Source: Calendula officinalis (lineage: Eukaryota > Streptophyta > Magnoliopsida > Asterales > Asteraceae). Taken from it: 64,000 nucleotides of DNA. A model generated the notes under the pieces. The model was not told the DNA's origin. It saw only the letters and a list, made by a program, of their open reading frames with translations, and searched no databases. Below, piece by piece: positions 1 through 11,380 of this stretch (positions are counted from its first letter, which is position 1; each line of letters opens with the position of its first letter). The stretch spans positions 28,712,365 through 28,776,364 of the forward strand of contig OY970834.1 in NCBI GenBank assembly GCA_963853835.1. The letters are read 5' to 3'. The position numbers and the translations under genes were made by a program.

Positions 1-166
1 AGTAAAAAGTAAGGGTAAATGAATCATTTCACTTCGTTAAAGTAGATAGTTAGTGGGTGTGGGTCATATACTTTTTGTCAAATAAGGTAATTTTTCAAAG
101 TGTAGCACTTATTTTGAATCACCCATATAAGGAAAATGTAGCACTTATTTTGAATCGGAGGAAGTA
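1..166 (+). mobile_element. MITE, right-hand part, cut by window edge
   Basis: The sequence closely matches the right halves of the copies at 6229-6545 and 15571-15887, with the same order of motifs (AAGGGTAAATGA, GTGGGTC, CACTTATTTTGAATC). It ends in GAATCGGAGGAAGTA, the inverted form of the family's left end. It is a non-coding inverted-repeat element with TA at its border, so probably Tc1/mariner-like, but no transposase is seen. Confidence 0.7.
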
Positions 167-1298
167 CGATTTTAAGATCACTAACATTGGAGGCAGGTGA
201 AATATCTTCCTTATTATTGATTTGCAAATGTTAAACATTGTTTAATTTATGCGATTTATAGCGAAAACCACATTTGGTGAAAGGAATAAGTGAATCTTTG
301 TTGGAATATTTTAAAGTAGTTCTTGGTGATGATCAATTAATAGCCCATTTTATGTTATTATATTATTGTCAATGAATAGCATGTTATTTGCAACTAAATT
401 TTAGGGAAAATCTTTCTTATAATAAGTGATGATGATTAGTCTGGCTAATCAAACCCGTTATGTAATCTCTCATATTATGTGTTTGATGAATGCTTAAATT
501 AATGTGAAGGAGTTGGCTATATATGTGATTCCTTGAAGTAGTAGATACTTTTGATTGTATCTTCTACTAGTGAATAACTTAATAATCTGAATCTTTGTAT
601 CGTACTTTAGTGGATTTTGATAATAATTAATTGAGTTCACGTTCACTTGAATGGAAGCAAGCATCGAAAGTGTTAAACCCATATTAAAGTTATTTTTGTC
701 CCATTAACATGGTTTCAACACACCCTAAATTTACTCTTATCTCCTTTAACATACCCCAACCTATCATTTTTTTTTAAAAAAAAGGGAGTAAATTTGCTTA
801 ATGCAATTAGAGTTTTCGTTTGGAATAATTTGTTCCAAGTGTAGATTAGTCAAAAGTCCAAACTGATACTCAGGTAGCAAAGTGGAAAATTTGGGTTATG
901 GATTAAGACGGTTTCGGGTCGAAATGGGATATTACACCTAAACCGCGCCAGCAACTCCACAATACTCCTCACATATTACACTTACACCTAACTTTTTTCT
1001 GAATTGGAAAATTTTGCATAAAATTAGCAGAAACGGAAACAACTGATAAATCAAATAATTGACAGATTTGATCATCATCCATACAACATATTGCTTAATT
1101 TGAACACTCTACGGGCACAAATTCACAGTACAAGTCCATTTTGATGGTAGAAATTTTGACATTTTGGGTGTTGAACCTAATACATTTTAAATCACTATCA
1201 ACAATGAGAGCTTGAAGTTGACATACCTTTTGAAGTTGAGGAAACGATACGAGATCTAAAATGAGGTGTTATATGTTCTACCATCTTTTCTTTCTAGA
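167..1298. other. intergenic, no gene seen
   Basis: AT-rich spacer downstream of the minus-strand PPR pseudogene. No reading frame with recognisable protein similarity and no RNA gene was seen. Confidence 0.5.
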
Positions 1299-2813
1299 TT
1301 AATTTGTTAGCTTCTCAATGATAGTTCGCAGACGAGAATCTTTTCCAACATTAGGGATCCGTGGTAGCAACGACTCAAAGGTAGCAGCATCAGGCAAGAA
1401 ACCACGATTTATCATTTCTTCAAGAAAAATCTCTGCCTCTTGGCACTCGTTTTTCCTTAAGAACCCTTGAACAATAACATTGTATGTAATGCTATCAGGC
1501 AAACAACCATTAACTTCCATTTTTTTAATCAATTCCTTAGCCTTTTCAAATAAACCTTCTCCACAATACATCTGTATCATCACATTATAGGTCCTAACAT
1601 CCGGCTTCAATCCTTTTAAAGAGAGCTCATCAAACAAATCCATTGCAATGTTAGGTTTCCCACATTTGCTACAACCATCAATCAATATATTATACGAAAC
1701 TACATCTTTTCTTAATTCATTGTTTTAAGTGAACGAAATAGAACCAATGCATCAGAACATTGGGAGTTTTGGCACATTCCATGGACCAATATACGATAAG
1801 TGCATATATCTGGAGTCAAGCCCTTGGCTTGCATCTCATTGAAGACTTCTCTAGCGGCTTTAGGATTCCTTAACTGAAACAAACCTTGCATCATACTATT
1901 ACTAGCAGGGTACCCGCGCAATGCTGCGGCGGGTACCCTAAACGCTATATTTTGCAGTGGCGATAGTGTTAGTGGTGGCAATAGTGATGGTGGTAGGTGG
2001 TGGTTCATAGTAATATCGGGTGGCGGCTGTAGTGACAATAAATCAATATTTGTCCAATGTGAGACATTACTCAACACGCCCCCTCACGTGTGGCGTCATT
2101 TTTTTCGCACGTAACACGTGGATATTTTATGGGTTACGTGTGGTCTGTGTGGTCGTTTGACCAACTACGGGTGAACCATGCTCTGATATCATGTAAGTTT
2201 GTGGGGTTGCATCTTAAAACCAATTGGTTACTTAACACCATATTATCAATCTTCACCGGTTAAATCACCACAGGCCATTCTTTCTACAAGTATGTTACCA
2301 AATGACTGAAATTTAAAAAAAAAAATCAAAATTATCAAATAAAAAGATCAAAACATCGCACAGTGAAATAGTAACCTTATAATTTTCAATTCTTCCTAAA
2401 AGGATTCTCATTGTACTTGCTTTACGTCCAGATTCACGAAATCGAACAACTTAGCGGTTAACAAGTCCTTCCTCAAGTATATTCAACTGAACTAACAGAA
2501 TATATTTCATGAATATAAATTAAAACGTAAATTGCTAAGTTTTTAAAGAATAAATAACAAAAATTATAAAACTTACCAATTTCTCTCTATATAAAGCTTT
2601 TTTTTGCCACAAAATCCGATTCGAGAAACACAAGATACTAATTCTAGAGGAATTAAAAGCACGTCCATTCTTTTTCCAACTTTTCCTACCATACACAAAA
2701 GCTTATGAGAAATAGACCTTTTTAAGTCTAAAAAGGGTTTTAAACAACAAACTAATTATATTTAGAATTATAAAACAATTGCGTTATTTAAACAAAAAAT
2801 CTCTTTATTTTAC

Positions 2814-2951
2814 CTCCATTTGAATTTGCATTGTTTCCAGCACCAGTCACACCAGTTGACTGTTGGGATTGGTTTGTAACCTGCTCACTTTTACTCCTTC
2901 CAAGTTTCTTCAATACTCTGGACTTCTTATCTGTCTTTTGTACTTTAATGG
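2814..2951 (-). pseudogene. possible captured exon in Helitron, unidentified
   Basis: On the minus strand a 138-nt open stretch is bounded by TTTTACAG upstream and GGAG/GTAAAA downstream, that is, plausible acceptor and donor sites. It encodes a basic segment (KKSRVLKKLGRSKSEQV) followed by an Asn/Gly/Ser-rich tail. I do not recognise the donor gene. It could also be a chance open frame. Confidence 0.3.
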
Positions 2952-3435
2952 CTGTAAAAGACCCACCCATGAATACATACTCATTACATATAAATTCAAA
3001 ATATATCTGAGACACGCGTATACTTAAGAGGAAAAAGATAGCCTGAGGCTCAACAACAGCCAAAAGAATTTCATAGGCGGATTCATAAAGATCATTATCA
3101 TTTATACCTGATCAAAGGACCATCCCGTAATTTTTTCTCACAAATTTTCAATATTCCTCATTATTTTATTAGAATTTACTTTTTGACCATTTTATGTATT
3201 GACTTCTAAAGTAACCGGCATTCAAACAGTTGAGCTATTTATGTTTCTATTGCAATTTACAACTTTGAAAGGAAAAAACATATATCACTTTGGTGGTACA
3301 GTTACCTACATTATGTTGAGACTATCCCAAGGGATCTTCTCAGTAGCAATTTCCCATAATACCACGAAGCTAAATAAACCCAATCTACAAATTTAAACAA
3401 ATAAAATTTGATATTTCATGTATGATTGTTTATAG

Positions 3436-3679
3436 GGGGCTTACTTTTCATCTGTTTGTTCGTCTCAATTCTCCCCGTCGATGGAGTATTCAACTCCAAG
3501 CGGATCTTCGCTCCAACGACGATCAGTGGCAATACTTCAGGCACTCCAACAATCGATGAGGGCTCCTCGATTCTATCACTTTGCAATGGTGGGTTCGAGG
3601 AGGGTATTCCAACAGGCTATGAAGGCATGAACTAACTCGATTGTTGGGCGGCGTAATCTCCAATACCGAAAGCTAGAAG
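3436..3679 (+). pseudogene. possible captured exon in Helitron, unidentified
   Basis: The stretch is more GC-rich than its surroundings and is flanked by TTTATAG and AAG/GTATTC. In one frame it reads MEYSTPSGSSLQRRSVAILQ and continues to FQQAMKA before a stop. This looks like ordinary coding sequence with a later mutation. No family was recognised. Confidence 0.3.
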
Positions 3680-3787
3680 GTATTCAATTTTTGTTTTTTT
3701 AATTTCAATTTTAAAAATGCTGAATAGTTTTGCTGGGCCGAGACGCAAAGATTAAAGATATGTGTTTTAGGTAATTAAAGCATCCTG

Positions 3788-3866
3788 AGGCCAGCGTAGT
3801 TGATTAGCGTGTTGGCATCTGACCCGTAGGTGGTGGGTTCGAGTCCTGGCTTGTTCATTTTTTAAG
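3788..3866 (+). repeat. tRNA-like segment with Pol III box B
   Basis: It contains a box-B match GGTTCGAGTCC and a box-A-like TTGATTAGCGTGTTGG. The outer ends AGGCCAG and CTGGCTT could pair. Anticodon and T arms do not fold properly, so this is a tRNA relic or SINE head inside the Helitron, not a working tRNA gene. Confidence 0.4.
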
Positions 3867-5140
3867 CAAAAGTTGGAAAATCCGAAAGTGGAAAGAATTT
3901 GGCTGAATTTTCAGGCGGTTATTTAGGGAAAGGTCCTAAATGCTTTATAAGTAGTAGAGATAAGTAACAACATCAGGAATCAAACCCAAATTTGAGATTT
4001 CTTTAAAAAGATTCATAGCCTCATTTATTTTCTTCTTTTTGCAATATCCATTTATCAGGCTGTTATAGGTGATGATAATAGGAATAACACCCTTCTCCAC
4101 CATGACATTAACAAGTTTATTTGCTTTACCCAATTCACCACGTAAACAATATCCATCAATTAAAGCATTGTAAGTGATTACATCTGGATGTAGACCTCGT
4201 CGTTCCATTGCTTGCACAACAAGCTTTGCATCTTCCACAGATCCTTGCTTGCAAAAGAAGTTTACCAAAATTGTATAGGTATTCACCCCGGAAAGATTTC
4301 TTCCTCCTCCATATCTCTCAACATATTTGTAGCTTCCCTCTCTCGACCAAAGTTACATAGACCATGAATCAAAGTAGTGTAAGTAATAACATCTGCATTG
4401 ATGCCTTTTTCAGTCATCTTGTTGAAGAGTTGTAATGCCTCATCAACCATTTTGTCTTTGCAAAGACTGTCAATGATTGTATTGTAAATTTCTACACAAG
4501 GTTTACACGGGCTTGCTTCCATGAATCTGAGCAATTCAAGGGCCTTGCTAGTGTGACCTACTTTACAAAGGCCATTAATTATGGTTCCATACATAACCTG
4601 ATCAGGCTCACAAATTTTCTCAGTAAGCAATTTCTTGAATAACTCAACAGCTTCGAAAACCCTATCAGCCAGAACAAGTCCATTTATGAGAGTGTTATAC
4701 GTGGCCAAAGTGGGTGGATAACCTTGTTTGAAGATGGTGGCTAATAAGGCAAAACCATAAGTCACTTGATTCAGGCGGCAATGGCAGCTGATAGAGATGT
4801 TCAATGCGTAGATATCAGCAGGAATACCCATCAAGTTTATTTGCTTCAGAAATGAAAGTGCAGTGGAGTAATGTTTCATCTTTACAATAACAGTAATAAG
4901 CTTAGTGAATTCGATGATGGATGGTAGAGGTTGCCTCTGAAGCATTTCATCGAACAGTTGGAGGGCGTCATTGAGCTTGGTGACTTTAGGAGCACCATGA
5001 GTCGGTTTCACAGAAAAAGATCTTGGATTCGAAGGGTAACTTGAAACAGCAGAATAATTATGTGAACAATGTTGCTGAAAGAGAAGAAAGGTGAAACCTT
5101 TGTTATTATAATAACCAAGGGGAAGTCTTGTGGAGATCAT

Positions 5141-5563
5141 TTTGAAGTCGGTGAATTACCCAAAGATTGACAATTTTTTCTGCGTGAAGCCAGCGATTAA
5201 ATAGATTAAAAAGCTGATGTTGAAGTTATCCGATACAAAAACCTACAGCCAATTTTCTGCTTCTGTTCAATTTAAATATATTTTCTTCCGCCATATATCT
5301 ACACTTGTCATACAAACAAAGCTTTAACTTTTTTGATAAATTAGAACGAGTATGCGTGGGAAGGTTAGGCAATTGATTAAAACACGTTTAGGATGGGATT
5401 CAACAAACCATATTCTCTCAAAAAGAAAGTTGTCATAGTTATATTATTTAACAAACAAGGTAACTTTTTAAATAAAGTTATTTATTAAGTTTTATGCATT
5501 AAATATATATTTTGAGTGATATTGTTATTCATAATCAGATCTATTTAGATTTTAGAAGTAACT
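5141..5563. other. intergenic, 5' side of PPR pseudogene
   Basis: AT-rich spacer holding the former 5' flank of the PPR pseudogene. No gene or clear repeat was seen. Confidence 0.4.
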
Positions 5564-6119
5564 TACTTTTCTTTATTCAAATTAAGTGATACACTGTTTG
5601 TTTTATATTTTTTGAACCAAAATATTATAATAAAGATTAAATTATATTAAAGTGTATAGTTAGTATGGATGTGTTTCATATTTTTTGATAAAGTGAAACT
5701 AATGATGTTTAAAAGTAAAAGTAAATGTAAATTAATTATTTCACTATGTTAAGTGAGATTGTTAGTAGATGTTAACCTAACTACTCCCTCCGTCCCACAA
5801 AAAACTTCCCATTTCACCCTAAATATTTGTCCCACAAAAAACTTCCCATTTCAATAAAATATTATTATTACTAAGGACCCCACCACTAACTATCCACTAA
5901 CTATCTTTCTCTCTCCAAATCAATCTTATATTATAATCAAAATTATTGTCAATGACCCCACCACTAACTATCACCTTAAAACTTGTGCCCATCTCAAATG
6001 GGAAGTTTTTTGTGGGACGGAGGGAGTACAATTTATCAAATAAAGTAAATTATTAAAATGTATCAGTTATTTTGATAAATTCGAAAATGATAAATGTGTA
6101 ACTTATTTGAATTGAAGTA
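5564..6119 (+). mobile_element. diverged MITE, split by a Stowaway
   Basis: The two outer parts (5564-5783 and 6027-6119) match the left and right parts of the family copies at 6229-6545 and 15571-15887 (AAGTGATACAC, TTTAAAAGTAAAAGTAAATG, GAAGTAT end). The Stowaway at 5784-6026 interrupts it, so this copy is older. Confidence 0.65.
5784..6026. mobile_element. Stowaway MITE nested in an older MITE
   Basis: Perfect terminal inverted repeats begin CTCCCTCCGTCCCACAAAAA and run about 30 nt. TA dinucleotides lie on both sides (5782-5783 and 6027-6028). It is 243 bp long with no coding capacity. The terminus is the classical plant Stowaway (Tc1/mariner) signature. Confidence 0.92.
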
Positions 6120-6228
6120 TTAGTTATCAGCTCATAAAACACGTTTATGTAATCTTGTTTTAAGAAGCTTATAGCTTTTTGAAAATATGTTCATCTAAAT
6201 ATACAAATAAATTATTTATAACAAATGT

Positions 6229-6545
6229 GTTCATTCGATTCAAAATAAATTATACATTTTAGGTTTACGGGTTTTGAAAACAAAAGATTATAATGATGGT
6301 TAATATAGATTAATTATATGGTTAGTATGAAATGAGTCTCATATCTTTTGAATACTGTGGGATTAATAAGGTTTAAAAGTAAAAAATAAGGGTAAAAGGG
6401 TCATTTCACTTTGTTAAAGCAGATAGTTAGTGAGCGTGGGTCCCATTATCTTTAGCCAAATAAAGTAATTTTTCAAAGTGTATCACTTATTTTGTATCAC
6501 ACCAGAAACAAAAGTGTATCACTTATTTCGAATCGGAGGAAGTAT
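6229..6545 (+). mobile_element. MITE, same family as 15571-15887
   Basis: The left end CGATTCAAAATAAATTATAC is decayed, and the right end CGAATCGGAGGAAGTA is intact. Internal motifs match the other copies in order. It is non-coding. Confidence 0.75.
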
Positions 6546-6580
6546 TTATTATTTACAAAACTAAAATATAAAGAAATGTT

Positions 6581-7056
6581 CAAGTAGTCCTTAAATTTTA
6601 TGTAGTTCTAAGGGATAAATCTTAACCATTGATCTAATGGTCAAGATTAATCATATATATTTTATATATGAAATGGGTATTTTAATCATTTGACACTTAC
6701 AAAGAAACTTGTTTTTTTTATTTTATTTTATTTTTTATTTTTATTATTATTATTTTTTTTTGTTAAAAAACAATAGTATTCGATAATTATGTGGGGTATC
6801 GAATCACGTGTGATTTTAGTGTAAAATTACATGTGATTCGGTATACAATCACATATAATTATCACATAAAATTAAATGTGATTATCACATTATGTGTTAT
6901 TAACGAAAAATAAATAATATTTTTTCCAAAATAATAATAATAATAACCAAAATATCCCCCATATATAAAATATATAATAAATCTTAGCCAATATTTATAG
7001 TTAATCAATTATTGAAATTTATCTTTTAAATTTATATAATAATTAAGAACTACTTG
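6581..7056. mobile_element. AT-rich foldback element
   Basis: The left arm (CAAGTAGTCCTTAA..., about 110 nt, including ATATATTTTATATATG) and the right arm (…AATTAAGAACTACTTG) are imperfect inverted copies. The core has repeated ACATGTGATT/AATCACATG words. It is probably a MITE, but no target duplication could be assigned. Confidence 0.5.
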
Positions 7057-7180
7057 AATATAGCTATTAAAATATACTGTATTAAGTAAATTGTTTGGAA
7101 AAATTAAAAAAAAAAAAAAATACTTAACATGTACTAGTAATGTACAAGAAAAGAAAAAAAAAATGGAGTAGGTTTCTTAC

Positions 7181-7266
7181 CGTGGAATTTTACATTTGTA
7201 AATTGCTGCTGGAACATCAACGAAGGAGCCACCGACGGGAACGCCTCCTGACGACGATTGACCCAT
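7181..7266 (-). CDS. possible orphan first exon, divergent from LMBR1-like gene
   Basis: On the minus strand, an ATG at 7266 opens a 28-codon stretch starting MGQSSSGGVPVGG and ending YKCKIP, followed by a good donor CG/GTAAGA at 7180. It lies 81 bp head-to-head with the start codon of the LMBR1-like gene, so the two would share a promoter region. I found no following exon; the next 1.6 kb on that strand is MITEs. It may be the remnant of a divergent gene cut off by insertions, or part of a 5' leader. The product is unknown. Confidence 0.3.
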
Positions 7267-7347
7267 TCTCGATCTTCTTCTTTTCAACGTGAAATCTCTC
7301 TATCAAATTCTGTAAAATTACGTAGAGAACAAAGAAGAATCTGAATC

Positions 7348-10300
7348 ATGTGGGTATTCTATCTGATCTCGTTGCCCTTGACGATGGGGATGGTGATTTT
7401 CACGTTAAGATACTTCGCCGGACCTCACATACCTCGTTACGTACTATTCACCGTCGGTTACACGTGGTTCTGCTCTCTCTCTTTCATTATCCTCGTTCCG
7501 GCAGACATTTGGGCTGTACGTTCTTCTTCTTTTCTTTAATTTCCTTCATTATTGATTTATAGCTAACTGCATTTCGAAGATCAAAATTGCAATTGTTGAA
7601 ACCAACGATAATTTCGTAATTAGATCGAAATTTGACTGAATTCGGAGTATGTAGCCCTAATTTTGCTGCTTATATTAAACTGACATGTGATCGATCTGTT
7701 CGGTGAAAAAATCATTCCAATTTGTTGATTGTAAAATTGAAACGAACATTGTGCTATTCCAACTCGTGTTTGCTTGTTGATTGCACCATTTTGTAGTTAA
7801 TTTACAATAATTTGTATAAATTTCTCTTGTCTTGTGCAGGCTATGAGTGATCAGGAAAGGGGTGGTGTTTCTTTCTTTTGGAGCTGGTCATATTGGAGTA
7901 CATTTTTACTTACTTGGTATGTTTAACTGTTAAATTTTATATCTGTTATTTTTAGTTACTTGGTAGTTATATTAGCTTCTAGAAGCATCATATTCTCATA
8001 TCAAAACATTTTATCTTAACAGGGCAGTGGTACCTATCCTTCAGGGTTATGAAGATGCAGGGGATTTCACAGTAGCTGAAAGATTAAAAACCAGTTTACA
8101 TATAAATTTGCTGTTTTATGTAATTGTTGGTTCTGTTGCACTCTTTGGACTTATACTCCTTATATTAATGCACCATAACTGGTTAGTTTCTCAGTACCTT
8201 ACTTATTTAATGGCAATTTATTACATTTTATTAACTCCATCTTAAAATAATCACACATCTTTAGATTCAATCATCACTTAATAATAAATCATATTTGATT
8301 ATATGAATGTATTTGACAGGAGTGGTGGTATTATTGGGTTTGCAATGGCTTGTTCAAATACATTTGGGCTTGTAACTGGTGCATTTCTTCTTGGTTTTGG
8401 TTTGAGTGAAATTCCAAAGGGCATTTGGGTAAATTCTGACTATATAACTCGCCAAAAAGTTCTTTCCCATAAAGTGGCTAGGGCTGCTCTAAAACTTGAT
8501 GATGCTCATCAAAACTTGTCAAATGCTATTGTTGTAAGTATCATTTGGTTATCTACATTGGAGTAATTATATACTATATGTTGGCTCTTTTTCTAATATA
8601 TTATAGTTGATATATTTATTGTATTTAGGTTGCTCAAGCAACATCGAAGCAAATGTCTAAACGTGATCCATTAAGACCCTACATGAATATCATTGATGAT
8701 TTTTTAATGAACATGGTAAATATTCTTGTATTTATTTAAATTGGTGGTTGTGAGCGAATTGATATGAATATTTGAATATATATAAAATTCAGCTTAATGA
8801 AGACCCCTCTTTTAAACCACAAGGAGGAAGATTAGGGGAAAATGATATGGATTATGATACTGATGAAAAGTCAATGGCAACATTAAGACGCCAACTTAGA
8901 GGAGCTAAAGCCGAGTACTACCGTTGTAAAAGGTAAATAAAATTGAATAATAAATTAAAATGGTTGACCAAATCCTATTTAGTCAAAGTTTCAAAATTGT
9001 TACTATGTTTTGTTGATACACCAAGATAGAAGCACGTTTTTCACTTGAATCTTTCACAGTCATTTAGTATTATGAAAAATATTTGAATTTCTTTGTTTAA
9101 TTTTTTGTTTAATCTTTTATGTTTATTTATTTATTTATTAGTGAATATATGAATTTTGTGATGGAAGCACTTGAGCTGGAGGACACATTAAAGAATTATG
9201 AACAACGTGATTCTACTGGATGGTTTGTTCTCTCAATCCAGGCTTGTTTTTCCTCTCATTGTGTCCAGAATCCAAATCCTATTTTTTAAATAATTATTTA
9301 ATCAATTTCAAGAGTGAAATGTAAATTGTTTGACATTAATATATCCTAAGTTCTGGGGGGAACGAGTATAATCCAACTCATTAAACTGGGAATTTGGTTA
9401 CTTCAAAACTTAGAGATTGATTATCTTAATTAGTGTGATAAAATATGCTTAAATATTTTTCCTATTTGAATAAAAGTTATGAGGATATGGCAGGTTCAAA
9501 CACTTTTCCTTTTGTTTAACCTGCAGGAAATATATTTCAAGCTTCAGACCTGAGCGTACAGGGAAGATAGGGTCTTATATTGATACCATTGGTAATCTTG
9601 ATAATATTTTTTAATAAAATATTGTACGTTTTAACTAATTTAAAAAATGTTGGTAATTAATTATTTTGCAGAGTTTGTATGGCGGTGTATCTTAAGAAAA
9701 CAACTGATAAAGCTTTCAGCTATCATACTTGGTTGTTTGACTGCTGCAATTCTCCTTGCAGAAGCCACTATTCTTCCTAGTGGTGTTGACTTTTCTCTTT
9801 TTTCTATTTTCATTAATGCACTTCAAACAAATGGAGTCCTTGTGCAGGTAACCAACTAACTAACTAACTTCTCTTAATATTTTTTTAATTTATTTTGATT
9901 TATTATTCTTTTGCATAGGTTGTTAGTTTCATTCCCCTGATGTATATGTGTGTGTGCACTTATTATTCATTATTCAAAATTGGGAGGTTGACTTTCTACT
10001 CCTTTACTCCCAGTCAAACAAGTTCTGTCAGCTTACTAATGATATGCTCGTAAGTGTTCAATAATTAATACTCACCGAATTTCCTTTCAAATATATTCCT
10101 AACATTTACAATAAATATATTTACCAGACAGGTGGCACGATATGCACCCCCAATTTCATATAACTTCCTAAATCTTATCCGTCTTCCACGAGATGCCACA
10201 ACTGTCTTTGAACGGGTTAGACTTTCAACTTTTCAGAGTAAATTACATAAATCGTCCCTGTGGTTTTTATGAAGTTATGGATTTCAACACTCGACTTTTT

Positions 10301-11380
10301 TAGGGACCGTTGATGCGACTAGTTTCAAAATTAGGGACTATCCGTGTAATAACAAAACTCGAGGTATCAAATCCATAATGTCATACAAACCACAGGGACG
10401 ATTTATGTAATTTCCTCAACTATTAATTGTACTTTTTTTACTTGCCTAATGATATCAAAACGCAAGTTCATGTTCAAACAATAATTTTATTCTTTGGACT
10501 AATATATGCTAGAGAATGGGCAAAATTGATGATGCAGTCCCCTTTTTCGGTCAAAACTTTAACAAAATCTATCCGCTTATAATGGTTGTATATACCATTT
10601 TGATAGCAAGCAATTTTTTTGACCGAATTGTGAGTTACTTTGGAAACTGGAAGATATTTAAGAAGTTGACAAACGAAACCGATGACCTTGATGGATTTGA
10701 TCCATCTGGATTAATGATTATACAAAAAGGTAAATTCTAAGTTTTTTTTTTGTTACCTTTTTCTGATTTTTTTTGCACAAATTCCCTTAATTTTGTTTTT
10801 GTTTTCCTGGTAGAACGTTCTTCGGTTGCAAGAGGACATAAGGCTGGTGAACTTGTTATTCCTCTAGCAAGATATTTTAATGACACGAATATAGATATTG
10901 AATCTGGAAGTAATACTGTGGTAAGTGATTATTAATTGACGATTTAATTATATTCTTACTAATTTAGTTTTAGTTTTAGTTTTAGTTTGTTTTTTATTTT
11001 TATTTTTATTTTTATTTATAATGTTGGTTTAGGTTGGTGGTGATTCAATCGAAGGAGTAGTTAGAACCGACAAATATAAAGCATTAAGAACAGATCAGAC
11101 ATTATTAACAGGAACCAGTTCAGATGTAGAAGTAAATATGAGTAGAGAGAGTGGGGTAAATGGTCAACCGTCAAAGATTTCATCAACTTGGGAGTCAATG
11201 AAGACGAATTTACAAAATTTGAGGTCAAATATGGCGGCTAAAAGATTCATACCATTGCGACAGTCTCAGGAACATCCTCAAGTGTCGTCTTCTGAATCTC
11301 TTGATGAAATATTTGCAAAATTAAAACGAATTCCACGAGATGATGAGGATATGGATGTGGGTCCCAGTAGTAGTAGGTGA
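7348..11380 (+). CDS. LMBR1/LIMR-type multi-pass membrane protein
   Basis: Fourteen coding exons, all GT-AG: 7348-7515, 7840-7916, 8023-8181, 8320-8533, 8629-8715, 8793-8932, 9142-9222, 9527-9591, 9672-9847, 9919-10049, 10128-10215, 10513-10729, 10814-10920, 11033-11380. The sum is 2058 nt, 685 aa, with no broken frame. Residues 1-55 hold two membrane spans, and further hydrophobic segments lie around 90-165, 330-435 and 470-505. A charged middle (LRRQLRGAKAEYYRCK) precedes the second membrane block. The C-terminus from about 540 is polar and Ser-rich and ends VGPSSSR. This layout is that of the plant LMBR1-like/LIMR family (lipocalin receptor-like). The biochemical role in plants is not settled. 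The family assignment comes from overall layout and motifs such as VARYAPPISYNFLN. The start at 7348 opens directly into the first membrane span. Intron 11 contains a MITE-like insertion. Confidence 0.92.
10236..10418. mobile_element. MITE-like inverted repeat in LMBR1 intron 11
   Basis: The left end AAATTACATAAATCGTCCCT and right end AGGGACGATTTATGTAATTT are perfect inverted copies about 27 nt long. It is non-coding and wholly intronic. It belongs to the common plant repeat style built on the phrase ATTACAYAAATNGTCCCTGTGGTTT. Confidence 0.7.

Larger units (their letters stand above)
1902..3960 (-). mobile_element. Helitron, complete, inserted in the PPR pseudogene
   Basis: Read on the minus strand, it starts with TCTCTACTACTTATAAAG (3960 downwards) and ends CTAG at 1905-1902. 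Just before that end lies a strong hairpin, stem AGGGTACCCGC with GCGGGTACCCT (plus-strand 1907-1939). The host bases are A on the 5' side and T on the 3' side, with no target duplication, as expected for Helitrons. The empty site is visible in the paralogue at 17490-17510 and closes the PPR reading frame. At 2059 bp it has no Rep/helicase, so it is non-autonomous. Possible captured exons lie at 2814-2951 and 3436-3679. Confidence 0.92.
1299..5140 (-). pseudogene. RFL-type PPR gene, frameshifted and split by a Helitron
   Basis: P-class pentatricopeptide repeat protein; proteins of this family bind organelle RNA, and the Restorer-of-fertility-like clade acts mainly in mitochondria. The order on the minus strand is 5140-4283 (N-terminus and about six 35-residue repeats with cores like DVITYTTLI), 4286-3961, the Helitron at 3960-1902, then 1901-1299. 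The closest relative is the plus-strand copy at 16344-18226, which aligns along the whole length. Lesions are a 1-nt loss near 4290 (GAAATCTTTCCGGGG against CTCTGGGGG in the paralogue), the Helitron inserted within a TAT codon, and a second frame change near 1715 between LFRSL and the next repeat. The last segment ends normally at TIIEKLTN. The start ATG at 5140 aligns with 16344 of the paralogue. A functional product is very unlikely. Assignment to the RFL clade is inferred from repeat style and local duplication. Confidence 0.85.

Noticed and set aside
3788..3866. Possible tRNA gene with good box B
   Set aside because: The acceptor ends can pair, but the T arm and anticodon loop do not fit a tRNA; best seen as a relic.
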